Source: Betaproteobacteria bacterium
GTDB taxonomy: Bacteria > Pseudomonadota > Gammaproteobacteria > Burkholderiales > SG8-39
Direction of reading: 5' to 3'
Assembly: GCA_011391295.1 (NCBI GenBank)
Contig: JAABQT010000021.1
Location: 1 to 12,403 of the forward strand
DNA: 12,403 nt
Shown: positions 1-4,578 of the stretch, in pieces
Numbering within the stretch: position 1 is the first letter of the stretch
How the letters are laid out: each line of letters opens with the position of its first letter
Notes under the pieces: model-generated
Database searches by the model: none
Told to the model about the DNA's origin: nothing
What the model saw: the letters and a program-made list of their open reading frames with translations, nothing else
Position numbers and translations under genes: made by a program

Positions 1-151
1 CGAAGATCGACTCGCCCTTCTTCGCCTGGTTTTTCAGCAGCGCGAAGATCAGGTCCTGCTTGCGCATGCGGCTCGCGTTGTCGATCTGGTTCTCGACCGC
101 GGTTTCCACCAACTGCGTGACGTGCTGACTCTTGAGTTCTGAGAGGTGCAT
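1..151 (-). CDS. rho: Transcription termination factor Rho, N-terminal part (cut by window edge)
   Basis: The reverse strand from the ATG at 151 encodes 50 residues beginning MHLSELKSQHVTQLVE and continuing through RMRKQDLIFALLKNQAKKGE. This matches the Rho N-terminal helical domain, in which the MRKQD..FA.LK segment is highly conserved. Rho is the hexameric RNA-dependent ATPase helicase that ends transcription at C-rich untranslated RNA. Only the first 50 codons are present; the RNA-binding cold-shock-like domain and the ATPase domain lie to the left of the window. It lies 156 bases downstream of trxA on the same strand, a gene order widespread in proteobacteria. No good Shine-Dalgarno sequence sits just before the ATG: the nearest purine run (CGAGG) is over 20 bases upstream. 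The identity is firm; the exact start is likely but not proven. Confidence 0.93.
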   Translation of the reverse strand, partial: MHLSELKSQHVTQLVETAVENQIDNASRMRKQDLIFALLKNQAKKGESIF

Positions 152-260
152 GGGCCGATCGAAATGAAGCCTCGGGACGTGCCGACTTCTTTAGGGGAAG
201 TGCGCCTGACCCGGCGCAGGGATGTTGCTACGACTCGCTAAGGTTGCTGCTTTTGTCGCG

Positions 261-284
261 CCGCCCCGGTTGTTGCCGGGGCGG
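261..284. other. Stem-loop between trxA and rho
   Basis: CCGCCCCGG at 261-269 and CCGGGGCGG at 276-284 are perfect inverted repeats (9 bp) around a 6-base loop. The hairpin lies 23 bases after the trxA stop codon, in the 156-base gap before rho. Read on the trxA/rho strand it is followed by an A-rich rather than a T-rich stretch, so it is not a textbook intrinsic terminator. It could protect the trxA 3' end, act as a weak attenuator, or belong to the rho leader, which is autoregulated in known bacteria. Function is inferred; the structure is visible. Confidence 0.6.
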
Positions 285-307
285 ATTTGCCGCGCAGACT
301 AAGGGGT

Positions 308-640
308 TTAGATATTGCTGTCAAGAAACGCGGTGAGCTGGGACTTGGACAGCGCCCCCACGCGCGTGGCTTCGAGGTTGCCGTTCTTGAACAGCATCAG
401 GGTGGGAATGCCACGGATGCCGAACTTGGCCGGCACCTGCTGGTTCTCATCCACGTTGAGTTTGGCGATCTTCAGGCGACCGTCGTATTCCTGGGCCACC
501 TGGTCGAGGATCGGGGCAATCGACTTGCAGGGGCCGCACCACTCGGCCCAGTAGTCCACCAGGACCGGGACCTCGGACTTGAGGACCTCCGGCTCGAAAC
601 TGTCGTCCGTCACATGCTGGATGTGCTTGCTGCTGCTCAT
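308..640 (-). CDS. trxA: Thioredoxin (TrxA), 110 aa
   Basis: This is a complete cytoplasmic thioredoxin, the dithiol reductant for ribonucleotide reductase, methionine sulfoxide reductases and other disulfide-bearing enzymes. The active site WCGPCK spans residues 34-39 (catalytic Cys35 and Cys38). The preceding VDYWAEW contains the conserved buried aspartate (Asp29), and the cis-proline is Pro79 in [11 protein letters not shown]. The 110-residue length matches the family (about 105-110). The frame stays open upstream to 700, but I chose the ATG at 640: GGAG lies just before it on the minus strand, and the extra 20 upstream residues do not resemble thioredoxin. A promoter with 17-bp spacing lies at 672-700. 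rho follows on the same strand and fdxA is divergent. Confidence 0.97.
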   Translation of the reverse strand: MSSSKHIQHVTDDSFEPEVLKSEVPVLVDYWAEWCGPCKSIAPILDQVAQEYDGRLKIAKLNVDENQQVPAKFGIRGIPTLMLFKNGNLEATRVGALSKSQLTAFLDSNI

Positions 641-671
641 AACTCCTCGGGGCCTTGCGGGGGGAGCCCGT

Positions 672-700
672 ATTATGGGGGCGATGGTGCGGGAACCCAA
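672..700 (-). promoter_or_regulatory. Putative sigma70 promoter of trxA
   Basis: On the minus strand, TTGGGT (695-700) and CATAAT (672-677) are separated by exactly 17 bases. The -10 box matches TATAAT at 5 of 6 positions; the -35 matches TTGACA at 3 of 6. Transcription would start near 665 and give a leader of about 25 bases that contains the trxA Shine-Dalgarno sequence. It is a sequence match only. Confidence 0.5.
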
Positions 701-707
701 ATCCCTA

Positions 708-730
708 TGCTAAACTACTGACTCCATTAA
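708..730 (+). promoter_or_regulatory. Upstream motif of fdxA shared with the toxin-antitoxin promoter
   Basis: TGCTAAACT (708-716), TGACT (719-723) and CATTAA (725-730) occur in this order upstream of fdxA. The same three blocks recur with almost the same spacing at 10156-10177 in front of the antitoxin gene. TAAACT (711-716) could be a -10 box, though no convincing -35 box lies 17 bases upstream. The role as a promoter or protein-binding site is inferred from position and recurrence. Confidence 0.35.
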
Positions 731-759
731 CCTTTTTGCCTCCGCAGGCTTTGCCGCCC

Positions 760-1083
760 ATGCCTTACGTGGTCACCGAAAGCTGCATCAAGTGCAAGTA
801 CACCGACTGCGTGGACGTGTGCCCGGTCGATTGCTTCCGGGAGGGGCCGAACATGCTGGTGATCGACCCGGACGAGTGCATCGACTGCACCCTGTGCGTA
901 CCCGAATGCCCGGTGGAGGCGATCTTCGCCGAGGACGACGTGCCCGACGCCCAGCAGGCGTGGATCGCCCGCAACAAGGAACTCGCGGCGCTCTGGAAGC
1001 CGATCATCGAGCGCAAGCCCGCCCCGGCCGACGCCGATGAATGGGCGAAAGTGAAGCAAAAGAACCACCTGCTGGAGAAATAG
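760..1083 (+). CDS. fdxA: Seven-iron ferredoxin FdxA (3Fe-4S/4Fe-4S), 107 aa
   Basis: This is a low-potential electron carrier of the Azotobacter FdI type. The protein starts [17 protein letters not shown] and carries cysteines at 9, 12, 17, 21, 25, 40, 43, 46 and 50. By alignment to FdI, Cys9, Cys17 and Cys50 would bind the 3Fe-4S cluster, and Cys21, Cys40, Cys43 and Cys46 the 4Fe-4S cluster; Cys12 and Cys25 are the known non-ligand positions. The segment [16 protein letters not shown] is a family hallmark, and the C-terminal extension to residue 107 is full length. The frame is open from 655, but the ATG at 760 gives the conserved N-terminus directly before the first cysteine. The redox partner is not encoded here. 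The gene is divergent from trxA and its 3' end faces a LuxR remnant 3 bases away. Confidence 0.96.
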   Translation: MPYVVTESCIKCKYTDCVDVCPVDCFREGPNMLVIDPDECIDCTLCVPECPVEAIFAEDDVPDAQQAWIARNKELAALWKPIIERKPAPADADEWAKVKQKNHLLEK

Positions 1084-1086
1084 TCC

Positions 1087-1290
1087 TTATTTTCCCAGCG
1101 CCCGCATCACCGCCGCGGTGCGCGTTTCCACCCCGAGCTTCTCGTAGATGTGCTGCAGGTGCTTTTGCACCGTGCGCGGGCTCATGCCCAGGATCGCCGC
1201 GATTTCCCGGTCGGTCTTGCCCGCGGCGAGCCAATCGAGCACCTCGCGCTCGCGCAGGGTGACCGGCAGCGCGCCGAAGCCGCGGCTGCA
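1087..1290 (-). pseudogene. Remnant of a LuxR/NarL-type regulator: DNA-binding domain only
   Basis: Reading the minus strand from 1290 to the TAA at 1087-1089 gives 67 codons that form an entire GerE/LuxR helix-turn-helix domain: TLREREVLDWLAAGKTDREI, then AAILGMSPRTVQKHLQHIYE, then KLGVETRTAAVMRALGK. The pattern LREREVL, TDREIA, S.RTV..H and IYEKLGV is diagnostic of the family. Directly upstream in the same frame is a TAG stop (1291-1293), and no ATG, GTG or TTG precedes the domain: the first GTG (residue 17) is already inside helix 1. The sensor or receiver part is absent, so this is a 5'-truncated gene whose break lies near 1290. The frame that does start with GTG at 1289 is a shadow without similarity. 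Only about ten linker residues remain before the domain. The lost half could have been a receiver, PAS or autoinducer domain; the sequence does not say which. Confidence 0.85.
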
Positions 1291-1329
1291 CTAGTATAGG
1301 CGGGCACCCCCTACCCTGAGGAGAGGTCC

Positions 1330-1710
1330 ATGCTGGACGGCAACCTGGTCACCGCGATGCTCCCGGTCAAAGACATGGCGCGCGCGCGCCGCTTCTACGA
1401 GGAGCAACTCGGCCTGAAGCCCCTCGGCCTCAAACCCGACGGCAAGTTCGTGTACCGCTGCGGCGGCACCGAGCTGGCGCTGTTCCCGCGTCCCGGCGGT
1501 ACCAAGGCCGAGCACACCGCGCTCAGCTTCAAGGTGGCCGACATCGGCCGGGAAGTCCGCGACCTCGAGGCGCGCGGCGTGGTGTTCGCCGACTACGACC
1601 TGCCGGGGCTGAAAACGGTGGAGCACGTCTGCGTGCTCGGCTCGGAGAAGGCGGCCTGGTTCCAGGACCCGGAGGGCAACATCCTCTGCCTGCACGAGGA
1701 TCTGGCCTGA
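1330..1710 (+). CDS. VOC-family (glyoxalase/bleomycin-resistance fold) protein, 126 aa
   Basis: This is a single-chain vicinal-oxygen-chelate protein with two beta-alpha-beta-beta-beta modules. The first (about residues 5-55) contains MLPVKDMARARRFYEEQLGL, the typical opening; the second (about 62-124) runs from HTALSFKVADI to FQDPEGNILCLHE. The DPEGN turn followed by a late glutamate/histidine and the His62 position are where metal ligands sit in this superfamily. Members include glyoxalase I, extradiol dioxygenases and resistance proteins; the sequence does not show which substrate is used. The start at 1330 is supported by AGGAGAGG (1319-1326). Its stop codon is one base before the ATG of the next fragment, so the two were an operon. 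It looks intact although both neighbours are broken, which suggests a recent decay of the locus or a selected function. Confidence 0.88.
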   Translation: MLDGNLVTAMLPVKDMARARRFYEEQLGLKPLGLKPDGKFVYRCGGTELALFPRPGGTKAEHTALSFKVADIGREVRDLEARGVVFADYDLPGLKTVEHVCVLGSEKAAWFQDPEGNILCLHEDLA

Positions 1711-1711
1711 G

Positions 1712-1963
1712 ATGTACCACCAGCACTCGCGTGCGCTGCAGGACCGCTTCGACACCCGGCGGCTGGCCGACCGGCTCGCCGAGCGGCTGTCGCGCACCGA
1801 GATCAGCTACGAGGACCGTGCCTTCATCGAGAGCCGCGCGATGTTCTTCCTTGCCACCGCCGATGCCGGGGGGCGGCCGGGCTTCGAGCGGGTGGTGGAT
1901 CTGTGCACCCTTGCGTTCCCAAGCTACGACGGCAACGGCAAAATGAGGTCTGTCCCTATTTAA
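1712..1963 (+). pseudogene. Truncated pyridoxamine 5'-phosphate oxidase-like flavoprotein
   Basis: Residues 1-76 resemble the N-terminus of FMN-binding PNPOx-like proteins of about 200 aa: MYHQHSRALQDRFDTRRLAD, then FIESRAMFFLATADAGG, then TLAFPSYDGNG. Two lesions are visible. First, after GGRP (residues 53-56) the sequence jumps to GFERV; from memory of the family, an intervening block like CSYKGG of about 8-9 residues is missing in frame. Second, after DGNG (residue 76, about position 1939) similarity stops and seven unrelated residues lead to a TAA at 1961-1963. The FMN-binding and dimerisation parts are therefore lost. The start is one base after the VOC stop codon. The end overlaps the cydB stop codon on the opposite strand. 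A functional short protein is unlikely. Confidence 0.8.
1940..1961. repeat. Possible scar of a REP-associated/IS200-like element
   Basis: GGTCTGTCCCTATTT (1947-1961), preceded by AAAATGA, lies exactly where the PNPOx-like frame loses similarity and where cydB ends on the other strand. From memory, very similar strings (AAATAGGGACAGACC on the other strand) are frequent near REP-associated tyrosine transposases and as solitary scars in proteobacterial genomes. The identification rests on recall and on its position at a breakpoint; no transposase is present in the window. Confidence 0.4.
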
Positions 1964-2934
1964 TGTCCGTACAGTCCTGCTTTCGCTTTGCCACGGAACA
2001 CGCGGTAGGCGAAGACGGTGTAGCCGATGAGGAAGGGCAGCACGAGGACCACGCCGAACAGGGTCACCTTGAGCGCCGAGGGGTGCGCCGCCGCGTCCCA
2101 GATCGTCAGCCAGCCGAGCACCACGTAGGGGAACACGCTGTAGGCGAGCCCGGCGAAGGCGAGGACATAGATCGCCACCGCGCCGGCGAAGGGCTTCCAG
2201 TCCGATTTGCCGAGCGAGACCCACACCCACAGCCAGGCCGCGAGCGTCGCGAGCGGCAGCACCATCAGGCCGAGCGTGCGCGGAAAGTCGAACCACTTGT
2301 TGCGCACCAGCTCGCTCACCATCGGCGTGGCGAGGCTCACCAGCGCCACCCCGAGCGCCACCCACAGCAACCCCCACTTGGTCCACGCGCGCGCCTTCTT
2401 CTGCAGTTCGCCCTCGGTGCGCAGGATCAGCCAGGTGGCACCGAGCAGCACGTAGCCGCCGCACAGCGCCGCGCCCACCAGCAGCGAGAACAACGCGTAG
2501 CCCCAGCCCGGCTGGAAGGCGGTGAGGTAGCGCCCGAGCATGTAGCCCTGCGCGAAGGAAGCGAGAAAGGAGCCGAACCAGAACAGCCAGTTCCACAGCT
2601 CGGCGTGCCAGCCCAGCGCTTTCACGCGCAACTCGAACGCCACCCCGCGCAACATCAGGCCGGCGAGCATCGCGGCCACCGGCAGGTAGAGCGCACCCAG
2701 GATGTAGCCATGCGCGGCGGGAAAGGCGATGAGCAGAATCCCCACGCCGAGCACCAGCCAGGTTTCGTTCGCGTCCCAGAACGGGCCGATCGAGGCCACC
2801 ATCACATCCTGCTCGTGATCGGTGGCTGCCGGCATCAGCATGCCCACGCCAAGGTCGTACCCGTCCAGCACCACGTAGGCGAGGATCGCCGCGCCCATGA
2901 GGAGGGCGAAGATGAGCGGCAGGTCGAGCGTCAT
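1960..2934 (-). CDS. cydB: Cytochrome bd-type quinol oxidase subunit II (CydB/CioB), 324 aa
   Basis: This is the second membrane subunit of a bd-type terminal oxidase, which reduces O2 with electrons from quinol. It is a hydrophobic polytopic protein (about eight to nine membrane segments). LDGYDLGVG (residues 23-31) and GPFWDANETWL (50-60) are the hallmark blocks of the first helices, and LRGVAFELR follows near 95-103. Length fits CioB/CydB proteins (about 330-380). The ATG at 2934 overlaps the TGA of cydA (ATGA), which indicates translational coupling. The C-terminus (VFRGKAKAGLYGH) looks normal, but the stop codon lies at the edge of the putative element scar at 1940-1961, so the 3' flank has been replaced. 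There is no room for a cydX-type small subunit gene downstream, and no terminator is visible. Confidence 0.95.
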   Translation of the reverse strand: MTLDLPLIFALLMGAAILAYVVLDGYDLGVGMLMPAATDHEQDVMVASIGPFWDANETWLVLGVGILLIAFPAAHGYILGALYLPVAAMLAGLMLRGVAFELRVKALGWHAELWNWLFWFGSFLASFAQGYMLGRYLTAFQPGWGYALFSLLVGAALCGGYVLLGATWLILRTEGELQKKARAWTKWGLLWVALGVALVSLATPMVSELVRNKWFDFPRTLGLMVLPLATLAAWLWVWVSLGKSDWKPFAGAVAIYVLAFAGLAYSVFPYVVLGWLTIWDAAAHPSALKVTLFGVVLVLPFLIGYTVFAYRVFRGKAKAGLYGH

Positions 2935-4235
2935 GGCTGCGCGCCTTCACGCGCGAGGTGCGTGAGCACCACTACGTAGGCGACGAGCATTACGCCGTAG
3001 ACCAGCAGGTAGCCGGCGAAGCTCGCGCCGAGCGCCGCGTCCGGCACGCGCCCCAGGGCGTCCTCAGTGCGCAGGATGCCCGTCACCAGCCAGGGCTGGC
3101 GCCCGATCTCGGTCACCAGCCAGCCCGAGAGCGTCGCGATCCAGCCCGAGAAGGTCATGCCGGCGAAGGCCCACAGCAGCCAGCCGGGCGGCGTGCGCTT
3201 GCGCATCCACCAGGCGCCGAACCAGGCGAGCGCGAGCATCAGCATGCCCACGCCGACCATCAGGCGGAAGGCAAAGAACACCGGCGCCACCGGCGGGTGG
3301 TCGGGGGCGAAGGCGTCCAGGCCCTGCAGCTCCGCGTCGAGGTCGTGCTTGAGCACGAAGCTCGCGAGCTTCGGCACCTCGATGGCGAAGTCGTTGCGCT
3401 TCGTTTCCTCGTTCGGGATGGCGAACAGCACCAGCGGCACGCCTTTCTGCGTGTTCCAGATCGCCTCCACCGCGGCGATCTTCGCCGGCTGGTGCTCGAG
3501 CGTGTTCAAGCCGTGCAGGTCGCCGACGAACACCTGCAGCGGCGCGATGATCGCCGCCACCAGCACGCCGGCGCGCAGCGTCTTCAGCGCGCCCGGATCC
3601 TGCGGCGCCTTCAGCAGCCGCCAGGCCGAGAGCCCGGCGACCAGGAACGAGGCCGTGAGCCCGGAGGCGAGCATCATGTGCGTGAAGCGGTAGGGAAACG
3701 AGGGGTTGAAGATCACCTGCGCCCAGTCGCCGGCGATCAGCGCGCTGCCGTCCATGACGTGGCCCTGCGGCGTGTGCATCCAGGAATTCAGCGCCAGGAT
3801 CCAGAACGCCGAGAGCGTGGTGCCCGCCGCCACCATCACCGAGGAGAAAATGTGCACGCGCGAGCTGACTCGCTCCATGCCGAACAGCATCACGCCGAGG
3901 AACGTCGCCTCGAGGAAAAACGCGGTGAGCACCTCGTAGCCGAGGAGCGGCCCGGCAATATTGCCCACTTTGAGCATGTAGCCCGGCCAGTTGGTGCCGA
4001 ACTGGAAGCTCATGGTGATGCCCGAGACCACCCCCATGGCGAAGGTGAGGGCGAAGATTTTCACCCACAGGTGGTAGGTGGCGAGCCATTGCGGGTCCTG
4101 CGTGCGTGCATATTTCACGCGAAAGCCGATCAGGTACCAGGCGAGGGCGATGCTGATGGTCGGAAACAGGATGTGGAACGCGATATTCAGCCCGAACTGC
4201 GCTCGGGCGAGGAGGAGAGCGTCCCCGGCGTCCAT
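2931..4235 (-). CDS. cydA: Cytochrome bd-type quinol oxidase subunit I (CydA/CioA), short-loop type
   Basis: This is the haem-bearing, quinol-oxidising subunit. Numbered from the ATG at 4235 (434 aa), visible hallmarks are FGLNIAFH with the haem ligand His21, GYEVLTAFFLEATF with Glu101 and Glu109, the FTH haem b558 histidine (His186), PAKIAAVEAIW with the quinol-site Lys252 and Glu257, FRLMVG with Met326, and GWLVTEIGRQPW near 371-382. The protein is about 90 residues shorter than E. coli CydA and lacks the long Q-loop insert, which places it in the short-loop branch with cyanide-insensitive oxidases (CIO); actual cyanide resistance is inferred. A TTG at 4241 would add two residues, but it overlaps a perfect TATAAT, so I prefer the ATG. 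No Shine-Dalgarno sequence is present. Confidence 0.95.
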   Translation of the reverse strand: MDAGDALLLARAQFGLNIAFHILFPTISIALAWYLIGFRVKYARTQDPQWLATYHLWVKIFALTFAMGVVSGITMSFQFGTNWPGYMLKVGNIAGPLLGYEVLTAFFLEATFLGVMLFGMERVSSRVHIFSSVMVAAGTTLSAFWILALNSWMHTPQGHVMDGSALIAGDWAQVIFNPSFPYRFTHMMLASGLTASFLVAGLSAWRLLKAPQDPGALKTLRAGVLVAAIIAPLQVFVGDLHGLNTLEHQPAKIAAVEAIWNTQKGVPLVLFAIPNEETKRNDFAIEVPKLASFVLKHDLDAELQGLDAFAPDHPPVAPVFFAFRLMVGVGMLMLALAWFGAWWMRKRTPPGWLLWAFAGMTFSGWIATLSGWLVTEIGRQPWLVTGILRTEDALGRVPDAALGASFAGYLLVYGVMLVAYVVVLTHLAREGAQP

Positions 4236-4240
4236 GGGCA

Positions 4241-4246
4241 ATTATA
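4241..4246 (-). promoter_or_regulatory. TATAAT -10 box directly before cydA
   Basis: A perfect TATAAT on the minus strand (4246 to 4241) is followed by only five bases and then the cydA ATG at 4235. No good -35 box is seen 16-18 bases upstream. If used, transcription would begin at or within one or two bases of the start codon and the mRNA would be leaderless, which agrees with the lack of a Shine-Dalgarno sequence. I saw no FNR-type TTGAT-N4-ATCAA box in the 72-base gap to the divergent gene. Confidence 0.45.
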
Positions 4247-4307
4247 TGCAGCGCCGGGCCGTTTCTCCCTGTGATAGCGCGTATGCTGGGGCGACTTGGA
4301 GAGTTCA

Positions 4308-4553
4308 ATGGTGTATGTCTGGATGGTGTTGATTGGCCTGGTGGTCGGTCTGTTGGTGGGCCAGTTTCTGCAAGGCGACAATTTCGGCGTCCCGGGCGAC
4401 ATCGTGTTCGGGATCGGCGGCGCGATTGCCGGCGGCGCCGGGCTCGCAGCGTCGGGCCTGGGAACCACCGGCAGCATGGGCGGGCAGCTGGTGATGGCCG
4501 CCATGGGGGCGCTGTTCGCGCTGTTCCTGCGGCGCGTGTTGAAGGTGGTCTGA
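4308..4553 (+). CDS. GlsB/YeaQ/YmgE-family small membrane protein, 81 aa
   Basis: This is a small, glycine-rich inner-membrane protein of the family formerly named transglycosylase-associated. Three hydrophobic segments are visible: about residues 3-20 (VYVWMVLIGLVVGLLVGQFL region), 28-50 (IVFGIGGAIAGGAG region) and 58-76, separated by the short loop QGDNFGVPGD. Length and the pattern GD..FG..GG..GG match the family (about 80-90 aa), which is linked with general stress responses in several bacteria; its molecular role is not known. The frame opens with TTG at 4296, but the ATG at 4308 has GGAGAG (4298-4303) at good spacing. It is divergent from cydA, with 72 bases between the starts, and its end lies 25 bases before the AddB-like gene. 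Confidence 0.87.
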   Translation: MVYVWMVLIGLVVGLLVGQFLQGDNFGVPGDIVFGIGGAIAGGAGLAASGLGTTGSMGGQLVMAAMGALFALFLRRVLKVV

Positions 4554-4564
4554 CCCGCCTGCTC

Positions 4565-4570
4565 TAAACT
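4565..4570 (+). promoter_or_regulatory. Candidate -10 box before the AddB-like gene
   Basis: TAAACT (4565-4570) lies eight bases before the ATG at 4579. There is no Shine-Dalgarno sequence in the 25-base gap after the GlsB-like gene. If this -10 box is real, the repair operon mRNA starts at about the A of the start codon. A clear -35 box at 17 bases is missing (TTGAAG at 4539-4544 is 20 bases away), so support is weak. Confidence 0.25.
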
Positions 4571-4578
4571 TCCGGCGC

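Noticed and set aside
261..284. Intrinsic terminator of trxA
   Set aside because: The stem is strong but no T-run follows on the trxA strand; kept as a stem-loop only.
641..700. N-terminal extension of thioredoxin
   Set aside because: The 20 extra residues do not resemble thioredoxin and a Shine-Dalgarno sequence precedes the internal ATG at 640.
1004..1291. A start-to-stop frame on the minus strand over the LuxR remnant
   Set aside because: It begins with GTG at 1291-1289 in a different frame from the helix-turn-helix domain and its product has no family pattern; it also runs antisense into fdxA.
1529..2950. Long minus-strand frame of 473 codons
   Set aside because: It is out of frame with cydB, arginine/alanine-rich without motifs, and crosses into the antisense of the VOC gene. 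It is a high-GC shadow.
4236..4241. Upstream TTG start for cydA
   Set aside because: It would add two residues only and overlaps the TATAAT box, with no ribosome site.
2958..4274. A 438-codon plus-strand frame antisense to cydA
   Set aside because: It is a charged low-complexity shadow (His, Arg, Glu, Gln); the minus strand encodes the conserved oxidase subunit.
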